Positions 42,681-51,918 of a stretch of 64,000 nucleotides of DNA are shown piece after piece. Position 1 is the stretch's first letter. Each line of letters opens with the position of its first letter. The notes beneath the pieces were generated by a model, which worked only from the letters and a program-made list of their open reading frames with translations, did no database searches and was not told the origin of the DNA. The DNA comes from an uncultured Pelagibacteraceae bacterium (GTDB lineage Bacteria > Pseudomonadota > Alphaproteobacteria > Pelagibacterales > Pelagibacteraceae): contig CACCBF010000006.1 of the NCBI GenBank assembly GCA_902544135.1, positions 28,537-92,536 of the forward strand, written 5' to 3'. Position numbers and translations under genes: made by a program.

Positions 42681-43757
42681 ATGAGATTTAAAAAATTCAA
42701 TATCGATGCCTATGAGCCAGGTAAATCTAGCGTTAATAATTTGAAAAAGGTTATTAAATTATCAGCTAATGAATCTGCTCTTGGCATGAGCCCTAAAGTA
42801 AAGAAAATAATATCAAATAAAAAACTTAATTTTTTTAGATACCCGGATGGAAAATCTAAGGTGCTCAGGTCTCAAATCTCAAAGAAATTTAAATGCGATA
42901 AAGACAAAGTTATTTGTGGGGCTGGATCTGATGAGGTTATTCAGATGTTATGTCAATTATTTTTAAGACCAAAAGATGAAGTAATTGTTCCTCAATTTAG
43001 TTTTTTAATGTACAGAATTTATTCAAAAATAGTAGGCGCAAAAGTAATATTTGCCAAAGAAAAAAATTATAAAATCTCAATTTCAGAAATAATTAAAAAA
43101 GTTACAAAAAAAACTAAAATTGTTTTCTTAGCAAATCCAAATAACCCGACAGGAACTTATTTAACTGAAATTGAACTTATCGAATTAAGAAAAAAACTTA
43201 GAAAAGATATTTTACTTGTAGTAGATGATGCTTATGCAGAATATATGAAAAATCGCGATTACAAATCAGGTTTAGATTTATTTAAGAAAAAAGAGAATGT
43301 TTTTATTTTAAGGACATTCTCAAAAATTTATGGATTATCTTCATTAAGAATAGGATGGGGATATGGGTCAAAAAAAATTATAAAGTCCCTCAACATTATC
43401 AAACCTCCATTTAATGTTAACGAGGTAGCTCAAAAAGCAGCAGTAGAGTCTCTTAAAGATAATAAATTTTTATCTCGTTCAATTAGCCATAATATTTTTT
43501 ATGCGAAAAAAATAAAAAATTTTTTGAAAAACTATGAAATTAATTCTAATAAAATTTCAGCTAATTTTTTACTTTTGGATTTTTCAAAATGTAGAATTAA
43601 AGCTAAATATTTTTATGAAAAACTAAAAAATAAAGGAATAATTTTAAGATCCACAGAGGATGGGTATAAAATAAAAAATATGTTGAGATTAACAGTGGGA
43701 TCAAAAACTGATAATATAAAATTTATGAATGCAGCTCAAAGTATATTTAAAAGATGA
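42681..43757 (+). CDS. hisC: Histidinol-phosphate aminotransferase family protein
   Basis: 358 residues, a fold-type I PLP aminotransferase of the HisC family. Motifs are KLSANESALGMSP, NPNNPTGTY, DDAYAEYM, and the PLP lysine in LRTFSKIYGLSSLRIGWGYG. The next gene, overlapping by four bases, is tyrA, so besides histidinol phosphate it may serve as the aromatic aminotransferase for tyrosine and phenylalanine. The 203-base gap upstream holds the divergent metX control region and, nearer this gene, a TATAAA at 42643-42648 without a clear -35. Confidence 0.9.
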   Translation: MRFKKFNIDAYEPGKSSVNNLKKVIKLSANESALGMSPKVKKIISNKKLNFFRYPDGKSKVLRSQISKKFKCDKDKVICGAGSDEVIQMLCQLFLRPKDEVIVPQFSFLMYRIYSKIVGAKVIFAKEKNYKISISEIIKKVTKKTKIVFLANPNNPTGTYLTEIELIELRKKLRKDILLVVDDAYAEYMKNRDYKSGLDLFKKKENVFILRTFSKIYGLSSLRIGWGYGSKKIIKSLNIIKPPFNVNEVAQKAAVESLKDNKFLSRSISHNIFYAKKIKNFLKNYEINSNKISANFLLLDFSKCRIKAKYFYEKLKNKGIILRSTEDGYKIKNMLRLTVGSKTDNIKFMNAAQSIFKR

Positions 43758-44650
43758 AAAATATATTGATTATTGGCTGTGGTCTACTAGGTTCATCTTT
43801 GGTCAGAAAAATTTCCAAAAAAAAAATTTCAAAAAAAATTTTCATTTACGAAAAATCCAGAAAAAATATTGAAAAAATAAAAAAACTTAAATTAAAAGGC
43901 ACTATTGTAAAAAAATTAAAGGATGTAGTACCTCATACAGGTTTTATTATTTTTTGTACACCAATGAGTGAATATAAAAAAATAATTTTAAAAATAAATG
44001 ATTATCTTTCGTCTGATCATATAATTACGGACATTGGTTCAGCAAAACTAAAATCTAATGAAATAATTAGAAAAAATTTAAAAAAAAAAATATTCTGGAC
44101 TTCAAGTCACCCTATTGCCGGGTCTGAGGTTAGCGGGCCTGAAAATGGGAAAGAAGATTTGTTCGAAAATAAATGGTGTGTTTTAATAAAAGATAAAAAA
44201 ACTAATATTAATCATTTAAATTTTTTAAGATCTTTCTGGAAAAAGGTAGGCTCTAAAACTGTTGTAATGGATTCTGAAAAACATGATAAGATTTTTTCAA
44301 TGACAAGTCATTTACCACATTTAATTGCTTATAATCTCGTAAAATCTGCACAAGATTTTGAAAAAAAACAGAGATACAATTTAATTAAATATAGCGCAGG
44401 TGGTTTGCGAGATTTCTCAAGAATAGCTGCATCAAATGAAATAATGTGGAGAGATATTTTTTTTAACAATAAAACAAATGTATCAAAAGCAATTGATATT
44501 TTTGTGAAAAATCTCCATTCTTTTAAGAGAGACATTATCTCAGGTAATAGTAAATCAGTTATTAAAAAATTAATTCAAACTAAGAAAGTAAGATCTAAAA
44601 TCGTTAAATTGAAACAAGATACCAGCAAACCTGATTTTGGTAGAAATTAA
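43754..44650 (+). CDS. tyrA: Prephenate dehydrogenase
   Basis: 298 residues. It oxidatively decarboxylates prephenate (or arogenate) for tyrosine synthesis. N-terminal NAD-binding ILIIGCGLLGSSLVRK, then TDIGSAKLKSNE, SSHPIAGSEVSGPENG, and the helical domain with FSMTSHLPHLIAYNL are family-typical. No chorismate mutase domain or ACT domain is attached. It overlaps hisC at its start by four bases and the convergent NlpC/P60 gene at its end by four. Confidence 0.94.
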   Translation: MKNILIIGCGLLGSSLVRKISKKKISKKIFIYEKSRKNIEKIKKLKLKGTIVKKLKDVVPHTGFIIFCTPMSEYKKIILKINDYLSSDHIITDIGSAKLKSNEIIRKNLKKKIFWTSSHPIAGSEVSGPENGKEDLFENKWCVLIKDKKTNINHLNFLRSFWKKVGSKTVVMDSEKHDKIFSMTSHLPHLIAYNLVKSAQDFEKKQRYNLIKYSAGGLRDFSRIAASNEIMWRDIFFNNKTNVSKAIDIFVKNLHSFKRDIISGNSKSVIKKLIQTKKVRSKIVKLKQDTSKPDFGRN

Positions 44651-45399
44651 TAATTTTTAATATTACTTATTTTTATAATATTCAAGCTCGCTGTTTTATC
44701 AATCAACATGATGGTAAATTTTGTTGGCATTATTACAACTTTTTTTCTGGGACCATAAGCATGAATAAATTGATGTTTATTAAGACACATTCCAACATGT
44801 CCTTTCCAAAAGACGATATCTCCCTTTGAAAAATTTTTACTTATTTTTTTTTTGCAATATTTCACTTGATCTTTTGAATCTCTTGGAAAAAAAGTTCTAT
44901 TGTAATAATAGTATATTTGTATTAATGCGGAACAATCAATACCGTCAGCTGTTTTACCACCCCATTTATATTTAGAATTTAGAAATAATCTTAAAATTTT
45001 TTTATAATTTTTTTCAAAATGCGTAATTTCTCTTAAATCCTTATTTCTCAACCATTTATTATCTTCAAATTGAATAAAAGTTTTATTTTTACTAATTACA
45101 GATATTCCTGAAGCAAAATATAAAAATTGATTAGTCGGTAAAATTTTTTTTTTTACTTTTTTGTAAATTCTTGCTTTTAACTTGTAAACTTTTTTTGTTG
45201 GTTTAAATTTTTTCTTAAAATCATTATTTTTTATAAAGCCTACATAGTTATCATAACTAGTTTTAATTTTTACCCAACTTTTTTTCTTTGATAATATCTT
45301 AAATTTTTCTCCGTATATTATTTGTGAATTAACCTCTGCCTTACTAGATGGTTTAGCATATAAGTTAGATATGGATGTATTTAAGAAATTATATCTCAT
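44647..45399 (-). CDS. NlpC/P60 (C40) peptidase with N-terminal SH3-like domain
   Basis: 250 residues without a signal peptide. The N-terminal half resembles bacterial SH3 repeats (NLYAKPSSKAEVNSQIIYGEKF-like pattern in residues 11-32); the C-terminal half is an NlpC/P60 cysteine peptidase with Cys156 (GIDCSALIQ), His201 (KGHVGMC), and His213 (FIHAYG). Relatives cleave gamma-D-Glu-DAP or L-Ala-D-Glu bonds in muropeptides. It begins directly after the stop of ampG, so it probably digests muropeptides that AmpG imports. Cytoplasmic location follows from the missing signal. Confidence 0.9.
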   Translation of the reverse strand: MRYNFLNTSISNLYAKPSSKAEVNSQIIYGEKFKILSKKKSWVKIKTSYDNYVGFIKNNDFKKKFKPTKKVYKLKARIYKKVKKKILPTNQFLYFASGISVISKNKTFIQFEDNKWLRNKDLREITHFEKNYKKILRLFLNSKYKWGGKTADGIDCSALIQIYYYYNRTFFPRDSKDQVKYCKKKISKNFSKGDIVFWKGHVGMCLNKHQFIHAYGPRKKVVIMPTKFTIMLIDKTASLNIIKISNIKNY

Positions 45400-46860
45400 T
45401 CAATTTTTTACTGGGGCTACTTTACTGATCCAAATAATCAAAATGAGAACAGGTAATCCCAAAAGAGCAGTTAAAGAAAAAAAATATGGATATCCCATAA
45501 TATCAACCCAGCTACCAGCATACCCCGCAATTAACTTGGGTAAAAACAACATGATAGAGCTGAATAAAGCATATTGTGTTGCAGTAAACTTTATTGAAGT
45601 TAAGCCCGATAAATAGATTACAAAGGCAGCTCCAGCAAATCCACTAGATATGTTATCAGCTGTTATCACCGCAATTAAAAAGTTAATACTGATTGGAGAT
45701 ACTGCTAACCATGCAAACAACAAATTACTTAAAGCAGCAATCAAGGCACCAAAGAATAAGCATTTCATAGTACCTAATTTATATGAGCAATAACCTCCAA
45801 CAAATCCACCAAATATTGTAGCAAAAACCCCAAAAAATTTTGAATAAGTTGCAATGTCTGAAATTTTATAACCTTTTTCTAAATAGAATATATTTGCCAT
45901 AACTCCCATTACGATATCAGCAATTCTATATAGCGAAATTAAAATAAGTATTAAAAATGCAAATTTTCCATATCTTTTAATAAAATTTAAAATTGGACCC
46001 ATATAACTCTTTGAAATTTTATTTTTGGGAGCAAATTGAATCAATATAAGTAAGGAAATTATCAAATACGAAAAAACAAAGCAGATTATTAATCTTGATA
46101 ATGAAAATAAAAAATTTATTAAAACATCCTTTTTTTCAAAAGGGCTATCTATAACTGAGTACAAAAAAATAAAACCTAAAACAGCAATAAAGATAGTTAT
46201 TAGAAATTTTACATGATTGTCAGAATTTAAATTTCTTTTTAATTTTGGCTCATCTGAGATGAAAGTTGCAAAAACTCCAATAAACATGAACAAAGACATA
46301 ATTAGATAAACTTTTTTCCATACATTTTGGTCATAGATCTCTGTCCCAAAAAAGGATGCTAACCATAAACTTCCAGCACCTGCGACAAGCATTGCAATTC
46401 TATAACCAGCGATATACATAGATGATAACGGACCTTGCAAAGATTGTGGAGCGGACTCAATTCTAAAAGCATCAATTAGAATATCTTGAGTTGCACTAAA
46501 AAAGGCTAAAATTGTAATAAATAAAGCAGTAAAAAAAAGACTTTCTTTGGGATCTGTAAATGCAGTTAATATTAATGCAGTAATAATTAAAAATTGAGAA
46601 AATAAGAGCCAGCTTCTTCTATGACCAAATTTTTTAAAGATTGGTAATTTATAATTATCTACAAGTGGTGACCATAGATATTTAAATGCATACGCAAATC
46701 CTGCCCAGCTAAATAATGTTACAGTGCTTCTACTTATTCCTGCTTTAACGAGCCAAACCGAAAGAGTTGAAAAAACCAGTAATATTGGAAGCCCAGATGA
46801 AAATCCTAAACAAATCATCTTTAAAGGTTTTTTTTCAAAAAAAATATTAATATTTTTCAT
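45400..46860 (-). CDS. ampG: AmpG-family muropeptide transporter (MFS)
   Basis: 486 residues with about 12-14 hydrophobic helices. Recognisable AmpG features: MICLGFSSGLPILLVFSTLSVWL-type first helix, SWAGFAYAFKYLWSPLVDN, and FGHRRSWLLFSQ. AmpG imports anhydro-muropeptides from the periplasm for peptidoglycan recycling. It lies three bases after trkH and abuts the NlpC/P60 gene. Substrate is inferred from family and neighbour. Confidence 0.9.
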   Translation of the reverse strand: MKNINIFFEKKPLKMICLGFSSGLPILLVFSTLSVWLVKAGISRSTVTLFSWAGFAYAFKYLWSPLVDNYKLPIFKKFGHRRSWLLFSQFLIITALILTAFTDPKESLFFTALFITILAFFSATQDILIDAFRIESAPQSLQGPLSSMYIAGYRIAMLVAGAGSLWLASFFGTEIYDQNVWKKVYLIMSLFMFIGVFATFISDEPKLKRNLNSDNHVKFLITIFIAVLGFIFLYSVIDSPFEKKDVLINFLFSLSRLIICFVFSYLIISLLILIQFAPKNKISKSYMGPILNFIKRYGKFAFLILILISLYRIADIVMGVMANIFYLEKGYKISDIATYSKFFGVFATIFGGFVGGYCSYKLGTMKCLFFGALIAALSNLLFAWLAVSPISINFLIAVITADNISSGFAGAAFVIYLSGLTSIKFTATQYALFSSIMLFLPKLIAGYAGSWVDIMGYPYFFSLTALLGLPVLILIIWISKVAPVKN

Positions 46861-46863
46861 AAT

Positions 46864-48303
46864 TTAATTTCTCCAGAATGAGGGCAAAAACAAAACCAAT
46901 ATTGCAAATAATTCTAGTCTTCCTAAAATCATTCCTAAACATAATATCCATTTTGATATGTTTGGTATTGAGGAAAAATCCCCATTGGGACCTATAGTTG
47001 AACCTAAACCTGGTCCAACGTTGGATATTGATGTAGCTGCTCCAGAAATTGAAGTCACAAAATCTAGTCCAGTTAAAGATAGCATAACAGCCAGAAGAAA
47101 AAATATAATTAGATATAAATAAATAAAAGAAATTATTGACGAAATAAATTTGTTATCGATTGGGTTTTGATCATACTTAAGAATAAAAACTCCTTTTGGA
47201 TAAATAATTCTCTTTAAATTATTAATCACAAAAGAGTATAAAATTTGGATTCTAAAAATTTTAACACCACATGTTGTCGAACCTGCGCAACCACCTATAA
47301 ACATTAATATTAAGAATAATACGAGTGAAAAACTTCCCCAACTATCAAATTGAGCATTAACATAACCTGTCCCAGTTAATATTGAAATTACGTTAAATAA
47401 CACTGCAATAAAATCAAATTTAATTGACCCATTAAAATTCAGATAAATCGATAAAATTACTATTGAAAAAAAGACTATTTTTAAAAAAGTTTTGATTTGT
47501 ATATCCTTGAAAAAAATTTCTCTATCACCATTTAAAAATTTTATGTAGGAAATAAAAGGAATACTCCCCAATAATATGAAAATTATTGCTGAACTTTCGA
47601 TAAATCTACTATTAAAGAAACCTAACGACTCATTATAGTTAGAAAATCCACCAGTAGCTATTGTCGTCATAGAGTGAGTTATGCTATCAAAGAAGTTCAT
47701 CCCAAAGATTTTGTAAGATGTTGCACAAAATATTGTTAGTGTTGTGTAAACAAGTATTAATCTTAATGCTATTTCTTTTGATTTAGGTAGAATTTTTTCA
47801 GATGAGTCATTATTTGAAATTTTAAAAAGTTGCATACCACCAACATTCATAATTGGCATCAATGTGATTGCCATCACAATTATACCAATACCACCCAACC
47901 ACTGAAGTAACGCTCTCCATAATAAAATACTTCTTGGCATATCCTCAAGGTTAGAAATAATAGTAGAGCCTGTAGTAGTGATACCAGACATGCTCTCAAA
48001 AAATGCATTTGTAAATGAAAAATTAATACTTGAGAACAAAAATGGAAGTGAACCAAATATAGCAATACTTAACCAAGACAAAGCAGTTAATAAAAAGGCC
48101 TGCTGAAGATTTAATTTTTTATTGTGATCTAGGTTTGATAAAAAAAATAAAGTTCCAAAAATAATTGTTACTATTGAAGCACCAAAAAAGGAGGAGTCAA
48201 TTTCATTATATAAAAATTGCACACCAAGTGGAATGAACATAAAAATTCCGAGTATTATTTGCAGAATTCCAAGTGTGAAAAAAACAGTTTTATAATTAGA
48301 CAT
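46864..48303 (-). CDS. trkH: Potassium uptake protein TrkH
   Basis: 479 residues, normal size for TrkH. Membrane subunit of the Trk K+ channel/transporter. P-loop-like filter segments include ESMSGITTTGST, HSMTTIATGGFSNYN, and FIGGCAGSTTCGVK with AATSISNVGPGLG; the repeated four-loop pattern is clear. TrkA, its regulatory partner, is not in this window. First gene of trkH-ampG-NlpC; an 88-base gap separates it from the divergent lysS. Confidence 0.95.
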   Translation of the reverse strand: MSNYKTVFFTLGILQIILGIFMFIPLGVQFLYNEIDSSFFGASIVTIIFGTLFFLSNLDHNKKLNLQQAFLLTALSWLSIAIFGSLPFLFSSINFSFTNAFFESMSGITTTGSTIISNLEDMPRSILLWRALLQWLGGIGIIVMAITLMPIMNVGGMQLFKISNNDSSEKILPKSKEIALRLILVYTTLTIFCATSYKIFGMNFFDSITHSMTTIATGGFSNYNESLGFFNSRFIESSAIIFILLGSIPFISYIKFLNGDREIFFKDIQIKTFLKIVFFSIVILSIYLNFNGSIKFDFIAVLFNVISILTGTGYVNAQFDSWGSFSLVLFLILMFIGGCAGSTTCGVKIFRIQILYSFVINNLKRIIYPKGVFILKYDQNPIDNKFISSIISFIYLYLIIFFLLAVMLSLTGLDFVTSISGAATSISNVGPGLGSTIGPNGDFSSIPNISKWILCLGMILGRLELFAILVLFLPSFWRN

Positions 48304-48391
48304 TTTGAAAGAACATTATTTTATGGTAAATAAATTTCAACTCTATAAGAATTAAGTTGTTCGTAATTTAGAGAATTTATTAAGTTTATTA

Positions 48392-49954
48392 ATGATAAAA
48401 AAAGAAAATTTAGACAAAACAAGTGCATGGCCTTTTGTTGAGGCAAAAAAAATGCTTCGAGAAAGAAAGTCCATAATAGAAAAAAAAGGTAAAATTACTC
48501 TACAAACAGGTTATGGCCCTAGTGGACTTCCTCATATAGGAACTTTTGGTGAAGTTGCTAGGACCTCAATGGTTGTTAATGCCTTGAAACATCTTACCGA
48601 TCTTCCTACTGAAATTATTACTTTTTCTGATGATATGGATGGACTTAGAAAAGTTCCAGATAATGTACCGAATAAAGATTTGCTTGAAGAAAACTTACAT
48701 AAACCGCTAACTAAAGTTCCTGACCCTTTTAAAAAATTTGATAGTTTTGGAGAGCATAATAATCAAATGCTTAAAAATTTTTTAGATAATTTTAACTTTA
48801 AATATAGTTTTAAAAGTTCAACAAAACTCTACAAGTCAGGTTTTTTTAATTCATCACTTCAAGAAATTTTAAAAAATTATGATGGAATTATGAATATCAT
48901 ATTGCCAACCTTGGGAAAGGAGCGTCAGAAAACATATTGTCCTTTTTTACCTATTTGTCCCGATACAGGTCATGTTTTAGAAATTCCGATGAAAGAAATA
49001 AATAAAGATAAATCGATAATAATTTTTGATAATAATGGGAAAGATTTAGAGATGAGTATTCTAGATGGCAATTGTAAACTTCAATGGAAAGTAGATTGGG
49101 CAATGAGATGGTATGCTTTAGATGTAGATTTTGAGATGTATGGAAAAGATCTTATTGAGAGTGCAATTTTATCCTCAAAAATAATAAAACTAATAGGAAA
49201 AACAAACCCATCTGGATTCGCTTATGAATTATTTTTGGACGAAAAAGGGGAGAAAATTTCTAAATCAAAGGGAAATGGAATTACGATTGATCAATGGCTA
49301 AAATATGCTTCACCAGAAAGTCTTTCTTTATATATGTATCAAAATCCTAAAAGAGCTAAAAAACTTTATAAAGAAATTGTTTCAAAAACTGTTGATGAAT
49401 ATCTAGAATTATTGGATAAGGCGAAAAATCAAGATGATTTCAAGTTGTTAATGAATCCTGTATGGCATGTACATGATAGTAAAGTTCCTGAAGAAAAAAT
49501 GATAATGTCCTTTTCAATGCTTTTAAATCTTGTTGAAACAAGTAATGCTGATAATAAAGAGCTTCTATGGAAATTTGTAAAGAAATATAAAAAAGATATT
49601 GAGGAAAAAGATTATCCAATTTTTAATGATTTAGTAGGATATGCAATTAAATATTTTAACGATGTCATAAAAAAACAAAAAAAATATAAAATACCCAATA
49701 ATGATGAAAAAATTGCACTTAAGGCTTTGGTTAGTACATTAGATAATTGTAATGATGAAATGTCACCGGAGGATATCCAAACATTAATTTATTCAACTGG
49801 TAAAGAAAATGGATACTCAAAAAATTTAAGAGACTGGTTTAAATTGATTTATGAAGTCGTTTTCGGTGACCAAAATGGACCACGAATGGGATTTTTTATA
49901 AGTTTTTTTGGTGTCCAAGAAACAAAAGATCTTATACAAAAAAGAGTAAAATGA
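48392..49954 (+). CDS. lysS: Lysyl-tRNA synthetase, class I
   Basis: 520 residues of the class I (archaeal-type) LysRS, not the class II enzyme of E. coli. The class I signatures are SGLPHIGTFGEV (HIGH-like) and KISKSKGNG (KMSKS). The DDMDGLRKVPDN segment is family-typical. It charges tRNA-Lys. Class I LysRS is scattered in bacteria but is normal in alphaproteobacteria. Its stop overlaps the pyrD start by four bases (ATGA). Confidence 0.96.
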   Translation: MIKKENLDKTSAWPFVEAKKMLRERKSIIEKKGKITLQTGYGPSGLPHIGTFGEVARTSMVVNALKHLTDLPTEIITFSDDMDGLRKVPDNVPNKDLLEENLHKPLTKVPDPFKKFDSFGEHNNQMLKNFLDNFNFKYSFKSSTKLYKSGFFNSSLQEILKNYDGIMNIILPTLGKERQKTYCPFLPICPDTGHVLEIPMKEINKDKSIIIFDNNGKDLEMSILDGNCKLQWKVDWAMRWYALDVDFEMYGKDLIESAILSSKIIKLIGKTNPSGFAYELFLDEKGEKISKSKGNGITIDQWLKYASPESLSLYMYQNPKRAKKLYKEIVSKTVDEYLELLDKAKNQDDFKLLMNPVWHVHDSKVPEEKMIMSFSMLLNLVETSNADNKELLWKFVKKYKKDIEEKDYPIFNDLVGYAIKYFNDVIKKQKKYKIPNNDEKIALKALVSTLDNCNDEMSPEDIQTLIYSTGKENGYSKNLRDWFKLIYEVVFGDQNGPRMGFFISFFGVQETKDLIQKRVK

Positions 49955-50997
49955 TGTTTTCAAATTTAAGATCTTTGATTTTTAAATTAGATCCAGAGAC
50001 AGCCCATAATTTGGCTATAAAATCACTAAAATTTAATTTTATTCCAAATATTTTAGATCGAGAAAAAAATAATCCTTTGTTTGAAACAAAATTATTTAAT
50101 AAAAAATTAGAAAATCCTATTGGTATGGCAGCAGGTTTTGATAAAAATGCCGAAGTATATAATTCATTATTTAAATTGGGATTCGGATTTGTAGAGGTAG
50201 GTACTATAACTCCTTTAAAGCAATACGGAAATCCTAAACCAAGAGTATTTAGATTAGAAGAGGATGAGGCATTAATAAATAGACTTGGATTTAATAACTC
50301 AGGTGCAGAAAATATAGTCCATAGAATTAAATCTAATAAACAAATTGGTTTACTAGGTATAAATATTGGACCAAATAAAGATTCTGAAAATAGACTTGAG
50401 GACTATTTAAAGTGTCTTAAAACTTTCCATAATGTTGCTGATTATATTACGGTAAATATTTCTTCACCAAATACTGAAGATCTACGAAATTTTCACGATC
50501 AATCAAAGTTAAATGAATTGTTAAAAGAGATAGACGATGAAAAAAAAGAATTAAATTCATCAGTTCCATTAGCAGTAAAAGTTTCTCCTGATATAGAAGA
50601 TAAAGAAATTAATAACATTTCAGATGTGTTATTAAATAATAACATTGAGGTTATTATTATTTCAAATACTTCAGACTCAAGTAGGGATAGTTTAAATAAT
50701 ATACAAAGGCATCAAAAAGGGGGTCTATCCGGAAAACCAATTGAGGAAAAATCCACTAATTTAATTAATAAATTTTACAAAATTCTCAATGGAAGAATTA
50801 AAATTATAGGGGTTGGTGGAGTTGACTCAGGAAAAAGCGCTTATGAAAAATTTTTAGCGGGAGCCAATTATGTTCAACTTTACACAGGAATGGTTTACAG
50901 AGGGCCTAATATTGTAAATTTAATTAAAAAAGAGCTTAAAGAATTACTGATAAAAGACGGTGTTAAGAATTTCTCAGAAATTATAGGAAAAAAATAA
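49951..50997 (+). CDS. pyrD: Dihydroorotate dehydrogenase (quinone), class 2
   Basis: 348 residues. It oxidises dihydroorotate to orotate with FMN, passing electrons to ubiquinone at the inner membrane. The N-terminal amphipathic part (LIFKLDPETAHNLAIKSL) marks the membrane-bound class 2; NPIGMAAGFDKNAEVYN, TVNISSPNTEDLR (catalytic Ser region), and GVGGVDSGKSAYEK follow. Two adjacent ATGs exist; the first overlaps lysS. Confidence 0.97.
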   Translation: MMFSNLRSLIFKLDPETAHNLAIKSLKFNFIPNILDREKNNPLFETKLFNKKLENPIGMAAGFDKNAEVYNSLFKLGFGFVEVGTITPLKQYGNPKPRVFRLEEDEALINRLGFNNSGAENIVHRIKSNKQIGLLGINIGPNKDSENRLEDYLKCLKTFHNVADYITVNISSPNTEDLRNFHDQSKLNELLKEIDDEKKELNSSVPLAVKVSPDIEDKEINNISDVLLNNNIEVIIISNTSDSSRDSLNNIQRHQKGGLSGKPIEEKSTNLINKFYKILNGRIKIIGVGGVDSGKSAYEKFLAGANYVQLYTGMVYRGPNIVNLIKKELKELLIKDGVKNFSEIIGKK

Positions 50998-51015
50998 GAT
51001 TAAAATTTTATAAAC

Positions 51016-51044
51016 TTGACGCAAGCATTTTCTAATCTTATATA
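51016..51044 (+). promoter_or_regulatory. Promoter of rpmB
   Basis: TTGACG (51016-51021), 17 bases, TATATA (51039-51044). With a start point about seven bases on, the mRNA would begin at about 51051, only some five bases before the rpmB ATG at 51056, leaving no room for a Shine-Dalgarno site. The 58-base gap after pyrD contains nothing else I recognise. Confidence 0.55.
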
Positions 51045-51055
51045 GTCGATCTATT

Positions 51056-51370
51056 ATGTCAAAAAAATGTGAACTTACTGGAAAAATTCCAATGAAAGGT
51101 CATAATGTTAGTCACGCCAACAATAAGACAAAAAGAAGATTTTTACCAAATTTAAAAAAAGTTAAGTTTACAAGTGAACTTTTAAAAAGAAATTTAAAAT
51201 TAACAGTTAGCAATGCTGGTGTAAGGTCAGTTGATAAAAAAGGTAGTTTTGACGAATTTTTAAAGACTGTAAAAAATAAAAATTTATCACCAAGATTGAA
51301 AAAATTAAAAAAAAGCCTTTTGATTAAGTCACCATTTCAAAAAAAAATAATTCAATCTAAAAACGCCTAA
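51056..51370 (+). CDS. rpmB: 50S ribosomal protein L28
   Basis: 104 residues; alphaproteobacterial L28 is typically near 100. [20 protein letters not shown] and [14 protein letters not shown] are canonical. It may be translated from a nearly leaderless mRNA (see the promoter). The stop overlaps the next gene's start by one base (TAATG). Confidence 0.97.
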   Translation: MSKKCELTGKIPMKGHNVSHANNKTKRRFLPNLKKVKFTSELLKRNLKLTVSNAGVRSVDKKGSFDEFLKTVKNKNLSPRLKKLKKSLLIKSPFQKKIIQSKNA

Positions 51371-51918
51371 TGAATAAATTATTTTTGTTACTCTCATTAA
51401 TTATGGGGGTTGTAGTTTTAGCTTCAAATTACTTAGTTCAGTTCCCAATCAACTATTATGGTTTAGAAGAATTATTAACTTATGGTGCTTTTAGTTATCC
51501 CATTGCCTTTTTAATCACAGACTTGGCCAATAGATCTTTTGGAAAAATTGTAGCTAGAAAGATTGTATATATTGGTTTTACGATAGGAATTTTATTTACA
51601 TTGATATTCTCGACAAATTTTACTGATCTGATTTCAATAAGAATTGCAATAGGATCAGGGACAGCATTTATAATTGCCCAACTTTTAGACGTTCAAATTT
51701 TTGATCAGTTGAGAAAAAGAAAATGGTACATAGCTCCTTTAACATCGTCTTTAATTGGCTCAACAGTAGATACTTTTCTGTTCTTCTCGATATCATTTTA
51801 TGGAACAGGAATACCTTGGACCACTCTTTCATTAGGAGATTTAGCAGTTAAAATTTTTGTTGCCTTAGTTATGCTTATACCTTTTAGACTACTATTGGGC
51901 ACATTAAAAGCAGCCTAA
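51370..51918 (+). CDS. yhhQ: Queuosine precursor transporter (VUT/YhhQ family)
   Basis: 182 residues, an integral membrane protein with about six helices of the VUT (formerly DUF165) family. It matches YhhQ in SNYLVQFPINYYGLEELLTYGA-like start, FLITDLANRSFGKI, IAQLLDVQIFDQLRKRKWY, and STVDTFLFFSISF. Family members import queuine or preQ precursors for tRNA wobble modification. Coupled to rpmB by overlap; ends exactly where the convergent aguA ends. Confidence 0.88.
   Translation: MNKLFLLLSLIMGVVVLASNYLVQFPINYYGLEELLTYGAFSYPIAFLITDLANRSFGKIVARKIVYIGFTIGILFTLIFSTNFTDLISIRIAIGSGTAFIIAQLLDVQIFDQLRKRKWYIAPLTSSLIGSTVDTFLFFSISFYGTGIPWTTLSLGDLAVKIFVALVMLIPFRLLLGTLKAA

Noticed and set aside
45371..45616. 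81-codon plus-strand frame opposite the ampG/NlpC junction
   Set aside because: Antisense to two well-identified genes, no domain recognised.
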